DNA from: JAMXLO01 sp035569235
GTDB lineage: Bacteria; Pseudomonadota; Alphaproteobacteria; Acetobacterales; Acetobacteraceae
NCBI GenBank assembly: GCA_035569235.1
Contig: DATMND010000050.1
Coordinates: forward strand, 1 to 19,069
DNA: 19,069 nucleotides
Reading direction: 5' to 3'
Below, piece after piece: positions 6,745-13,982 of the stretch (position 1 is its first letter; each line of letters starts with the position of its first letter). The position numbers and the translations under genes were made by a program. The notes below the pieces were generated by a model. The model made no database searches, was not told the origin of the DNA, and worked only from the letters and a program-made list of their open reading frames with translations.

Positions 6745-6800
6745 CCGCAGTGCAGTAGATATTGCATTAACAATGACCAGACGGCCCGAATTGAGCCGCT

Positions 6801-6866
6801 GGCCCAGCCTCAGTCCTTTGGCCCAGCCTCAGTCCTTTGGCCCAGCCTCTGTCCTTTGGCTCAGCC
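6801..6866. repeat. 19-bp tandem repeat, about 3.5 copies
   Basis: GGCCCAGCCTCAGTCCTTT is repeated at 6801-6819, 6820-6838 and 6839-6857 (one A-to-T change in the third), followed by a partial fourth copy, 6858-6866 (one C-to-T change). The unit is not a multiple of three, so it is not a coding repeat. It lies between two divergent genes and looks like a minisatellite, or less likely a row of binding sites. Confidence 0.9.
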
Positions 6867-6975
6867 ATTGTCGATCCGGTACATGGACCGACGATGTCAT
6901 GTCTTTCATCGCGCCGACGCCGATTTGGTATAAGGTAGTGGGCAGCGCCCACTGCCGCCATAAGGAACTCCACCG

Positions 6976-7578
6976 ATGCGCCGCGCCGCACTGCCGATTG
7001 CCCTTGCAGCCACGTTGTCCCTGGGCGCCTGCGCCGTGCCGCCGCCCACCGGGCCGTCGGTCATGGCCTTGCCCGGCCAGGGCAAGAATTTCGAGGCCTT
7101 CCAGCAGGACGATGCCGCCTGCCGGCAATTCGCCTGGCAGCAAACGGGCGGGGCATCGCCGTCCGTTGCTGCCACGCAGAGCGGGGTCGGCAGTGCTGTC
7201 GTCGGGACGGCGCTGGGTGCCGGCCTGGGCGCCGCCATCGGGTCACTCGGTGGCGCGGCCGGTGCCGGCGCGGTCATCGGCGGGGCCACCGGCCTGTTGG
7301 CCGGCAGCGCGGTCGGCACCAACAACGCCGCCGCAGCCTACGGCAGTGTCCAGCAACTCTACGACGTCAGCTATACCCAGTGCATGTATGCTCACGGAAA
7401 TAGCGTGCAGGCACCGCCATCGGGGTTCGCGTCGTACCCCTACCCTGCCTACCCGTATCCTGCCTGGCCGTATGCCTACCCCGGCTTCTACGGACCGGCA
7501 TTCTTCGCTCCCTCGGTCGCCATCGGCTTCGGCGGAGGCTGGGGCGGCGGTTGGCACGGCGGCGGCTGGCATCACTGA
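6976..7578 (+). CDS. Glycine-zipper outer-membrane-type lipoprotein
   Basis: A 200-residue secreted protein. The signal peptide MRRAALPIALAATLSLGAC ends in a lipobox (LGAC, cysteine 19), so it should be a lipoprotein. Residues about 70-115 form a glycine zipper (VGSAVVGTALGAGLGAAIGS, then GGAAGAGAVIGGATGLLAGS) of the kind found in outer-membrane-associated proteins. The C-terminal third is low complexity: repeated Tyr-Pro units (YPYPAYPYPAWPYAYPG), then GWGGGWHGGGWHH. AAGGA lies 9 nt before the ATG, and TATAAG at 6929-6934 may be its -10 box. Its stop overlaps the 3' end of the convergent copper chaperone gene by 7 bp. The exact role is unknown; envelope structure or stress protection is typical for glycine-zipper proteins. 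The histidines at the end could bind metal, but that is a guess. Confidence 0.82.
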   Translation: MRRAALPIALAATLSLGACAVPPPTGPSVMALPGQGKNFEAFQQDDAACRQFAWQQTGGASPSVAATQSGVGSAVVGTALGAGLGAAIGSLGGAAGAGAVIGGATGLLAGSAVGTNNAAAAYGSVQQLYDVSYTQCMYAHGNSVQAPPSGFASYPYPAYPYPAWPYAYPGFYGPAFFAPSVAIGFGGGWGGGWHGGGWHH

Positions 7579-8072
7579 CGCTGACCACCCTGCATTGGCA
7601 TGTCGTGCATCTGCATGCCGCCCATCGTTTCGTGGCCCATCGGCATGCTGGCGCCGGCCTTCCGCACCGTGACCGTCGTGGTCACCGCACCGGCCTTATC
7701 GAAGGTCAGCGTGACCGGAAATTCGTCGCCCTGGTGCAGCGGCTGCTTCAGGCCTGTCAGCATGATGTGATAACCGCCCGGCGCCAGCGACACCGGCTTG
7801 CCAGGCTCCACCGGCAGCGCCGCGACGCTGCGCATCTTCGCCACACCGTGGTCGTCGTAGGATTCGTGCAGGCCGGCGCTCGCGGCAACCGGTGACGCGA
7901 CGGCGGTCAACCGATCGGCCGCGCCCGTGTCGGTGATGGTGAGATACACGACCCCGACGCGGCCTGCCGCCGCCGCGCGCGACCATGCATCTTCCAATTT
8001 GATGCCATTCGCTTCTGCGAAACCCTGGACCGGAATGGCGAGCATGATCGCAGCCAGAAACAGACGACGCAT
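7572..8072 (-). CDS. Periplasmic copper chaperone PCu(A)C
   Basis: A 166-residue exported protein of the PCu(A)C (DUF461) family, which carries Cu(I) in the periplasm and helps Sco build the CuA site of cytochrome c oxidase. The start at 8072 is supported by GGGAGGG upstream and the signal peptide MRRLFLAAIMLAIPVQGFAE; an upstream in-frame start would bury it. The metal site matches the family motif exactly: H69, ten residues, M80, twenty-one residues, H102, one residue, M104. The C-terminus adds a Met/His-rich tail, MPMGHETMGGMQMHDMPMQG, which in other members can hold extra copper. It follows the Sco gene by 29 bp on the same strand, as in many proteobacteria. Confidence 0.94.
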   Translation of the reverse strand: MRRLFLAAIMLAIPVQGFAEANGIKLEDAWSRAAAAGRVGVVYLTITDTGAADRLTAVASPVAASAGLHESYDDHGVAKMRSVAALPVEPGKPVSLAPGGYHIMLTGLKQPLHQGDEFPVTLTFDKAGAVTTTVTVRKAGASMPMGHETMGGMQMHDMPMQGGQRQ

Positions 8073-8101
8073 TCGCCGAACCCTCCCGAATTGCCTTCCG
8101 G

Positions 8102-8731
8102 TCACGACATGAACCTTGCGATCTCGGCCGCCATCTCGGCGCCGGTCTCGTCCGCGCGGATCGGCGCGATGAACCTTCCGTCCGGCCCCATCAGGTAAAG
8201 GATCGAGCTGTGGTCCATCGTGTAGTCGCCAGGACCCGGGCCGGTGCGATGTTCCGCGTAATAGACGCGATATTCCTTGGCCACCTGCGCGATCTGTTCC
8301 GGCGAACCGGTCAGGCCGATCAAACGAGGGCTGAACGCCGCGGCATACTGTTTCACGACGGCCGGCGTGTCGCGCTTCGGATCAACCGTGATGAACAGCG
8401 GCTGGAGCCTGTCGGCCTTGGGTCCAAGGCGATCCAGCGCGTCCGCCGCCTCGGTCAGCGTGGTGGGACACACATCCGGACAGAAGGTGTAGCCGAAGTA
8501 GACCAGCAGATACTTGCCGCGGAAGTCGCGGTCGGTGAGTTGCTTGCCGTTGCCGTCCTCCAGCGTGAACGAACCCCCAATCAGCGAGGCCGTGCCGTCG
8601 CGGGTCAGCCAGACGAACGCCCCGGTGGCCAGCAGCAGCACCGCGACCAACAGCCCGATGATGCCATAGATGAACGAGGGCGGTCGGACACCGCCGGACG
8701 GGCCGGGGGCGGGATCGGATGTCGGGCTCAT
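8102..8731 (-). CDS. SCO1/SenC/PrrC copper protein for cytochrome oxidase assembly
   Basis: A 209-residue membrane-anchored thioredoxin-fold protein. After a short cytoplasmic N-terminus there is one transmembrane helix (about residues 20-43, SFIYGIIGLLVAVLLLATGA). The periplasmic domain has the CxxxC copper site FGYTFCPDVCPT (C84, C88), the VDPKRD motif (about 116-121) and the distal ligand histidine in YTMDHSS (H174). These are the complete Sco ligands, so the protein should bind copper and either metallate or reduce the CuA site of an aa3-type oxidase. It is the first gene of a two-gene unit with PCu(A)C. No strong ribosome site precedes the ATG. It diverges from the family-5 binding protein gene. 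Confidence 0.95.
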   Translation of the reverse strand: MSPTSDPAPGPSGGVRPPSFIYGIIGLLVAVLLLATGAFVWLTRDGTASLIGGSFTLEDGNGKQLTDRDFRGKYLLVYFGYTFCPDVCPTTLTEAADALDRLGPKADRLQPLFITVDPKRDTPAVVKQYAAAFSPRLIGLTGSPEQIAQVAKEYRVYYAEHRTGPGPGDYTMDHSSILYLMGPDGRFIAPIRADETGAEMAAEIARFMS

Positions 8732-8825
8732 GGCGGGGGCGGACCCTAGACCAGTCGCCTGTGGTCAGATAGCCCTATGCCGGGCAGGCGCACCATGAAT
8801 GGCCCGCATGCAGGGAGACGTGGCG

Positions 8826-10412
8826 ATGCGACGCAGGGACATCCTCAAGGGCGCCGCTGCGGGGGCGGCACTCGGCAGCGTCGGTCTGGGCCGGCCGGCC
8901 ATCGCGCAAGGCTCGGCGAAGACGCTGCGCTTCGTGCCGCAGGCCAATCTGGCGAACCCGGACCCGGTCTGGACCACCGCCACGGTCGCCATCAACCACG
9001 GCTACATGGTGTTCGACACGCTCTACGGGATCGACGATGCGGTCGAATCGCAGCCGCAGATGTGCGCCGGCCACGAGGTCTCGTCCGACGAACTCACCTG
9101 GACCTTCACGCTGCGCGACGGGCTGCTGTTCCACGACAATGAGGCGGTGCGCGCGATCGATTGCACGACCTCGCTCACGCGCTGGGCGGCGAAGGATCCG
9201 TTCGGCCAGCAGCTCGCATCGCTCACCGAGGAGATGCAGCCGCTCGACGACAGACGCTTCCAGATCCGTCTGAAGCAGCCTTTCCGCCAGATGCTCTACG
9301 CGCTCGGCGCACGCAACTGCTTCATGATGCCGGAACGGATGGCGCGCACCCCGCCGTCCGAGCAGATCAAGGAATATGTAGGCTCCGGGCCGTATCGCTT
9401 CCTGACCAGCGAATGGGTGTCCGGCGCATCGGCCGCCTGGGCGAAGTTCGACAAATACGTGCCTCGGCCGGAGAAGCCGGCGTATTTCTCCGGCGGCAAG
9501 GTGGTGAACTTCGACCGGGTCGAGTGGATCGTGCAGCCCGACCCCGCCACATCGGCGGCCGCCCTGCAGACCGGCGAAGTGGATTGGGTGGAACTGCCGT
9601 TGATCGACCTCGTGCCGATGCTGAAGATGGCGGACGGCGTGCAGGTCAAGGTGTTCGACCCGTTCGGCTGGCTCGGCGTGCTGGCGTTCAACCATCTGTA
9701 TCCGCCGTTCGACAATCCGAAGCTGCTGCGCGCGATCCTGCCGGCGGTGGACCAGCGAACCTTCGTGCAGACCATCGTCGGCGAGCAGACCGACCTGGGA
9801 CGCTTTCCGGTCGGCTTCTTCACCGACGGAACCCCGATGGCGAACACGGCGGGGCTCGAAGTGCTGTCCAGTCCGCGTGACATGACACTGGCCCGGAAGC
9901 TGGTGGCGGAGTCCGGGTACAGCGGCGAGCCAGTCCTGTTGATGTCGCCCACCGATCAGCCGGCGCTCGCGCAGATCACGCAGGTGACGCGCAGCCTGTT
10001 TCAGGAAGTCGGGCTGAATGTCGAGTTCATGGCGATGGACTGGGGTTCGGTGGTGTCACGCCGCGCCAACACCGCGCCGCCCGACAAAGGCGGTTGGAAC
10101 AGCTTCTGCACGCTCTGGGGTGGACTGACGGTGTCCAATCCCGGCAGTTCCTATCCGCTGCGCGGCAACGGCAAGGGCGGCTGGTTCGGCTGGCCGACCG
10201 ATCCGGAAATGGAGGCGATGCGCCAGCAATGGTTCGACGCTCCCGATCTGAACGCACAGCGGGCGATCTGCGAGCAGATCCAACGCCGCGCGTTCGAGAC
10301 GGTGCCGTTCGTTCCGTTGGGTCAGGTGTTCCAGCCCACTGCCTTCCGCAATAACGTCACTGATATCGTGAAATGCGCGATCCCGCTGTTCTGGGGCGTG
10401 CGGAAGGTCTGA
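8826..10412 (+). CDS. Family-5 extracellular solute-binding protein (peptide/opine type), TAT signal
   Basis: A 528-residue SBP_bac_5 protein, the usual length for DppA/OppA-like binding proteins. I chose the ATG at 8826 because AGGGAG lies 7 nt upstream and the protein then starts with a twin-arginine signal, MRRRDILKGAAAGAALGSVG, cleaved near AIAQG. Another ATG at 8799 would put nine residues before it. Family features include FVPQANLANPDPVWTTATVA, HGYMVFDTLYGID, ELTWTFTLRDGLLFHD, EYVGSGPYRF and LGVLAFNHLYPPFDNPKLLR. It binds its ligand in the periplasm and should pass it to an ABC permease, but no permease or ATPase gene accompanies it here. Ligand class is uncertain; peptides, opines and nickel complexes are all known in the family. 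Confidence 0.92.
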   Translation: MRRRDILKGAAAGAALGSVGLGRPAIAQGSAKTLRFVPQANLANPDPVWTTATVAINHGYMVFDTLYGIDDAVESQPQMCAGHEVSSDELTWTFTLRDGLLFHDNEAVRAIDCTTSLTRWAAKDPFGQQLASLTEEMQPLDDRRFQIRLKQPFRQMLYALGARNCFMMPERMARTPPSEQIKEYVGSGPYRFLTSEWVSGASAAWAKFDKYVPRPEKPAYFSGGKVVNFDRVEWIVQPDPATSAAALQTGEVDWVELPLIDLVPMLKMADGVQVKVFDPFGWLGVLAFNHLYPPFDNPKLLRAILPAVDQRTFVQTIVGEQTDLGRFPVGFFTDGTPMANTAGLEVLSSPRDMTLARKLVAESGYSGEPVLLMSPTDQPALAQITQVTRSLFQEVGLNVEFMAMDWGSVVSRRANTAPPDKGGWNSFCTLWGGLTVSNPGSSYPLRGNGKGGWFGWPTDPEMEAMRQQWFDAPDLNAQRAICEQIQRRAFETVPFVPLGQVFQPTAFRNNVTDIVKCAIPLFWGVRKV

Positions 10413-10425
10413 CGGGCGTCGTGCC

Positions 10426-10443
10426 GCCGCCGCTTTCGGCGGC
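10426..10443. terminator. GC-rich hairpin between convergent genes, candidate terminator
   Basis: GCCGCCG, a CTTT loop and CGGCGGC form a perfect 7-bp stem just after the binding-protein stop codon and just after the end of the convergent deoxyribosyltransferase gene. Neither side has a T-tract, so termination would need Rho or be weak. Confidence 0.4.
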
Positions 10444-10462
10444 TACGCGAGGCGGACGCGGA

Positions 10463-11050
10463 TCAGCTTCCCGTCGGTTGAGCGCACGCAGCCACGGCTG
10501 CGCGCACGCAGCGCTCGAAGACCGTGAGGTCGGTCCAGCGTTGCGCCGTCGGGATTTCCTCCACCACGAGAACGCCGCCGGAGCCGAGGATGCCTGCCTC
10601 GATCATCAGGTTGTCGAACAGGTCGAACTGTTCGATCAGCATGCCATCGGCGTCGCGGCTGAAGCCGTCGGCGCCGGTTGTTGCGCCACCGAGCGCGGCG
10701 GCAAAATCCAGCATGCGCTGGGTGAACGGCGTCGCGGTCGTCGCGTAGCCGAAGACCGGCCGGCCGAGCGCGCGCATGAAGCCGACTTCGTAAACCGTGC
10801 CGACATCGGCGCTCGGGCCGCGGAACGGCGTCAGGTTGGCGATCATGAGGGCACAGGAGCGGATGAGCGCCTCGTTGCGCGACGCGATGCGCCGCCAATC
10901 GGGCAATGCCCCCCAGGGCGGCTCGTCGGACGGATGGTCGAGGGGGGAAATGCCGACGAGGCCGTGATGCGCGCAGATTCTCTTCTTGCGCTCCGCCCAT
11001 TGGCCGGCGTCGGTAAGGAAGATGTCAGGCCCTGCCAAGTAGGCTCGCAA
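10463..11050 (-). CDS. Nucleoside 2-deoxyribosyltransferase-like protein
   Basis: About 195 residues of the nucleoside 2-deoxyribosyltransferase / RCL fold. These enzymes move or hydrolyse the deoxyribose of nucleosides or nucleotides in the cytoplasm. The N-terminus RAYLAGPDIFLTDAGQW is the typical first strand and loop. RRIASRNEALIRSCALMIAN carries the region of the catalytic acid, and LTPFRGPSADVGTVYEVGFM is the signature near the glutamate nucleophile. GRPVFGYATT follows. I place the start at a TTG at 11050, where the fold begins; no ATG is close, and there is no Shine-Dalgarno, so the start is uncertain. The frame stays open far upstream, but that part reads as a shadow of the DUF29 gene. 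Substrate class cannot be told. Confidence 0.82.
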   Translation of the reverse strand: MRAYLAGPDIFLTDAGQWAERKKRICAHHGLVGISPLDHPSDEPPWGALPDWRRIASRNEALIRSCALMIANLTPFRGPSADVGTVYEVGFMRALGRPVFGYATTATPFTQRMLDFAAALGGATTGADGFSRDADGMLIEQFDLFDNLMIEAGILGSGGVLVVEEIPTAQRWTDLTVFERCVRAAVAACAQPTGS

Positions 11051-11103
11051 CGCGACTAACGCGGTACAGCCAGCGCGGAGCGTTGCGCCTGTCTCATGCT
11101 GCC

Positions 11104-11532
11104 TCAATCCTCGCTCAGCAGATCGTCCACCGTGACCGGACAGACATCGGGCACCGGCAGCGGCGCCTCGCCGTCGATCGTGTCCGGCAGACCCCGCAGA
11201 GCGTCGGCGTAGATACCGGCAAAGTCGATCCTCTGGCGCATGGAGGGCACGAACCGGCGGCGCGCCTGGGCGCGGAACACCCGCGCCTCGGCTTGCCAGT
11301 GCGGCACGTCGCGCGACAGCGGCCACGCCTCCGCCTTCAGCATGTGGATGAGTGCCCGCAGCAGCAGCGACTCGACGGCGTGGCATTGCTCGCTGCCCAC
11401 GCTCTCGATCTCCTCGATGATGTTCGGCCAGTCGGGCGCTTCGTTCACCGGCTCACCAGCCGCCACGCGGCGCAGCAGTTCAGCCTGGCGTTCGGACCAG
11501 ATCACGATGTCGCTGTCGTACAGGTCGCTCAT
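11104..11532 (-). CDS. DUF29 family protein
   Basis: A 142-residue protein of the DUF29 family, common in cyanobacteria and alphaproteobacteria and of unknown function. The pattern is typical: SDLYDSDIVIWSERQAELLR at the N-terminus, DWPNIIEEIESVGSEQCHAV in the middle, then ESLLLRALIHMLKAEAWPL and a basic helix, FRAQARRRFVPSMRQRI. It should be a small helical cytoplasmic protein with no signal peptide or membrane helix. The ATG has a weak AAGG site about 4 nt upstream. It sits 53 bp before the deoxyribosyltransferase on the same strand, so the two may be cotranscribed, and downstream of pgk with an inverted repeat between. Confidence 0.88.
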   Translation of the reverse strand: MSDLYDSDIVIWSERQAELLRRVAAGEPVNEAPDWPNIIEEIESVGSEQCHAVESLLLRALIHMLKAEAWPLSRDVPHWQAEARVFRAQARRRFVPSMRQRIDFAGIYADALRGLPDTIDGEAPLPVPDVCPVTVDDLLSED

Positions 11533-11570
11533 GCCGCCTTGTCCGCTTGGGCCTTATCCAACCCCAACTT

Positions 11571-11627
11571 GGCGATAAGTCCGCCCAGGGGCAACACGCC
11601 TCGGGGGAAGATGGCGGACTTGTCGCC
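11571..11627. repeat. Inverted repeat between pgk and the DUF29 gene
   Basis: GGCGATAAGTCCGCC at 11571-11585 pairs with GGCGGACTTGTCGCC at 11613-11627, 15 bp with one mismatch that could be a G-U pair in RNA. The 27-nt centre is G/C-rich. It follows the pgk stop on the minus strand and could end or attenuate the tkt-gap-pgk transcript. There is no T-tract. Confidence 0.6.
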
Positions 11628-11666
11628 ACCGTCGAATCTGTGGCGATCGTCAGCCCGGCTTAGGCC

Positions 11667-12854
11667 TCATCCCAGCGCGGCAACCCCCGGCAGGGTCTTG
11701 CCCTCCATCCATTCAAGAAAAGCACCCCCCGCGGTCGAGACATAGCTCATCCTATTGATCACGCCGGCGTGCCGCAGCGCCGAGACGGTGTCGCCACCGC
11801 CCGCAACACTGCGCAGCGCGCCCTTCCCTGTCGCGTCCGCCACCGCCTTGGCGAATGCCATGGTTGCGGCATCGAAGGGCGGCGTCTCGAACGCACCCAG
11901 AGGGCCGTTCCAGACCAGCGTCTTCCAGCCGGCAAGATGGCCAATCAGCGCGTCCACGCTGGCGGGGCCGACATCCAGGATCATCGCATCCTCGGGCACC
12001 GCGCCGATTGGCACAGTCCGCGTGGCCACCCCGGGTTTCAGCTCGTTCGCCACCACCGCGTCGGTTGGCAGCAGCACCTCGCAGCCAGCCGCCTTCGCAC
12101 GCGCCAGGATCTCCAGCGCGGTGGCGTGCATCTCGGCCTCCTGCAGCGATCGGCCGACCGCGACGCCCTGTGCCGACAGGAACGTGTTGGCCATCGCGCC
12201 GCCGATCACCAGCGCGTTCACCTTAGCGACCAGATTGCCCAGCAGATCGAGCTTGGTGGAGACCTTGGCCCCGCCGACGATCGCCGCGACAGGACGCACA
12301 GGCGTCCCCAGAGCCGCGTCCAGCGCCTCCAGTTCCGCCTGCATCAGCCGCCCGGCATAGGCGGGCAGCAGATGTGCCACGCCCTCGGTGCTGGCATGCG
12401 CACGGTGGGCGGCCGAGAACGCATCATTCACGTAGACGTCGGCGAGCTTCGCCAGTTCGGCGGCGAAGGCCGGACCGTTCTTCTCCTCCTCCGCGTGGTA
12501 GCGGGTGTTCTCCAGCACCAGCACGTCGCCGCGCGCCATGCGATCGATCGCCTGCTGCGCCACGATGCCCACACAGTCTTCGGCGAAGCGCACGCGCTGG
12601 CCCAGCACCTCGCCCAGCGCGATAGCGATCGGCCCGAGCGACATCTCAGGCACCCGCCTGCCCTTCGGCCGGTCGAAATGGCTGCACACGATCACCTTGG
12701 CGCCCTTGCCGACCAACTCGCGGATCGTCGGCGTCAGACGCTCGAGCCGGGTCATGTCGGAGATCCGGCCGTCGCGCACCGGGACGTTGAGGTCGGCGCG
12801 AAGCAGCACACGCTTGTCGGCGACGTCCAGGCGGTCGAGGGTACGGAAGGCCAT
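11667..12854 (-). CDS. pgk: Phosphoglycerate kinase
   Basis: A 395-residue phosphoglycerate kinase, full length for a bacterial enzyme. It interconverts 1,3-bisphosphoglycerate plus ADP and 3-phosphoglycerate plus ATP in glycolysis, gluconeogenesis or the Calvin cycle. N-domain substrate motifs are RVLLRADLNVPV (about 15-26), SHFDRPKG and ENTRYHAEEEKN. The C-domain has AAIVGGAKVSTKLDLL, WNGPLGAFETPPFD, the nucleotide-phosphate loop VAGGGDTVSAL, and STAGGAFLEWMEGK near the end. All key segments are intact. It is the third gene of the tkt-gap-pgk operon, separated from gap by 81 bp holding a palindromic repeat. Its ribosome site (AGGGA about 9 nt upstream) is modest. Confidence 0.98.
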   Translation of the reverse strand: MAFRTLDRLDVADKRVLLRADLNVPVRDGRISDMTRLERLTPTIRELVGKGAKVIVCSHFDRPKGRRVPEMSLGPIAIALGEVLGQRVRFAEDCVGIVAQQAIDRMARGDVLVLENTRYHAEEEKNGPAFAAELAKLADVYVNDAFSAAHRAHASTEGVAHLLPAYAGRLMQAELEALDAALGTPVRPVAAIVGGAKVSTKLDLLGNLVAKVNALVIGGAMANTFLSAQGVAVGRSLQEAEMHATALEILARAKAAGCEVLLPTDAVVANELKPGVATRTVPIGAVPEDAMILDVGPASVDALIGHLAGWKTLVWNGPLGAFETPPFDAATMAFAKAVADATGKGALRSVAGGGDTVSALRHAGVINRMSYVSTAGGAFLEWMEGKTLPGVAALG

Positions 12855-12874
12855 GGCCGGAATTCCCTGCTTTC

Positions 12875-12923
12875 CGTCATGGCCGTCCTCGGGCTTGACC
12901 CGAGGATCAGGCCGGCCATGACG
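12875..12923. repeat. Two-stem dispersed palindrome within the gap-pgk spacer
   Basis: An outer 10-bp stem (CGTCATGGCC at 12875-12884 with its complement at 12914-12923) encloses an inner 8-bp stem (TCCTCGGG at 12886-12893 with CCCGAGGA at 12899-12906). This resembles a widespread alphaproteobacterial intergenic palindrome whose read-through typically yields LGLDPRI-type peptides, and LGLDPRIRPAMT is indeed encoded here in one frame. In the mRNA it could protect the upstream gap message or lower pgk expression. Confidence 0.85.
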
Positions 12924-12935
12924 CGTGGCGTTGCT

Positions 12936-13949
12936 CTACAGGCTGCCGAACAAGGCCGCCGTGTCGGACATCCGGTTGGAGAAGCCCCACTCGTTGTCGT
13001 ACCAACCCAGCACCCGGGCCAACGCCCCATCCACCACCGCCGTCTGCGTCGCATCGAAGGTGCAGGAGGCCGGGCAATGGTTGAAATCGACGCTGACCAG
13101 CGGGGCCGTGTTGTAGTCCATGATGCCCTTCAGCTCGCCCTTCGCCGCATCCTGCATCACCGCATTGATCTGATCCTTGGTCGCCGGCTTCTTCAGGTTC
13201 ACGTCCAGCGAGACCAGCGAGACGTTCGGCGTCGGGATGCGGATCGCGGTGCCGTCCAGCTTGCCCTTCAGCTCCGGCAGCACCAGCCCAACCGCGCGCG
13301 CGGCGCCGGTCGATGTCGGGATGGCGGAAACCGCGGCGGCACGCGCGCGGTGCAGGTCCTTGTGCAGCGTGTCCACGGTGTTCTGGTCACCGGTATAGGC
13401 ATGGATGGTGACCATATAGCCGCGCTCGATGCCGAAGCTTTCGTGCAGCACCTTGGCCATCGGCGCCAGGCAGTTCGTGGTGCACGAGGCGTTGGAGACC
13501 ACCGTCATGTCCTTAGTGATTATCTTGTGGTTCACGCCATACACCACGGTTGCGTCCACGCCGTCGCCGGGCGCCGAGATCAGCACCTTGCGCGCGCCGG
13601 CCTTGATCAGCGCCGATGCCTTGTCCTTGCTGTTGAAGATGCCGGTGCACTCCATCGCCACGTCGACGCCGGCATACGGCAGCTTGTTCGGATCGCGTTC
13701 GGCGGACACCTTGATCGGTCCCCAGACCCGCCCGCCATAGCGGATTGTGATCGTGTCACCCGATATCTCGAGTTGGCCGGGGAAGCGGCCGTGCACGCTG
13801 TCGTACAGGAACAGGTGCGCATTGGCCTCGGTGCTGCCGAGGTCGTTGATCGCGACCGGCACAAGATCGTCGCGGCCGCTTTCCACCATGGCCCGCAGCA
13901 CGAGGCGTCCGATGCGTCCAAATCCGTTGATGGCAACCTTCACGGCCAT
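12936..13949 (-). CDS. gap: Type I glyceraldehyde-3-phosphate dehydrogenase
   Basis: A 337-residue GAPDH, full length. It oxidises and phosphorylates glyceraldehyde 3-phosphate with NAD(P), or runs in reverse in carbon fixation and gluconeogenesis. The Rossmann dinucleotide loop is INGFGRIGR (residues 7-15), with AIND at 33-36. The catalytic cysteine is C156 in SNASCTTN, and the active-site histidine lies in YMVTIHAYTGDQNTVD. The C-terminal signature DFNHCPASCTFDATQT and WYDNEWGFSNRM are present. A good AGAAGGA ribosome site precedes the ATG. It lies 33 bp after tkt and before pgk, an order common in alphaproteobacteria. I cannot tell a purely glycolytic from a Calvin-cycle isoform. Confidence 0.97.
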   Translation of the reverse strand: MAVKVAINGFGRIGRLVLRAMVESGRDDLVPVAINDLGSTEANAHLFLYDSVHGRFPGQLEISGDTITIRYGGRVWGPIKVSAERDPNKLPYAGVDVAMECTGIFNSKDKASALIKAGARKVLISAPGDGVDATVVYGVNHKIITKDMTVVSNASCTTNCLAPMAKVLHESFGIERGYMVTIHAYTGDQNTVDTLHKDLHRARAAAVSAIPTSTGAARAVGLVLPELKGKLDGTAIRIPTPNVSLVSLDVNLKKPATKDQINAVMQDAAKGELKGIMDYNTAPLVSVDFNHCPASCTFDATQTAVVDGALARVLGWYDNEWGFSNRMSDTAALFGSL

Positions 13950-13982
13950 GCGTGCATTCCTTCTCTGTTGTCGTTCAGCTCC

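Noticed and set aside
6801..6866. Tandem repeats considered as a CRISPR array
   Set aside because: The copies are directly adjacent with no spacers and are too short; no cas genes.
6767..6991. Minus-strand small frame across the 19-bp repeats (RGWAKGLRLGQRTEAG)
   Set aside because: The repeat unit is not a multiple of three and the peptide has no conserved look; the repeat explains it.
8775..9695. Minus-strand frame of 306 codons opposite the family-5 binding protein
   Set aside because: Antisense shadow with low-complexity His/Arg/Glu composition; the plus-strand protein is unambiguous.
10443..11000. Alternative minus-strand frame in the deoxyribosyltransferase region
   Set aside because: The chosen frame alone carries the YLAGPDIF and SADVGTVYEVGFM motifs.
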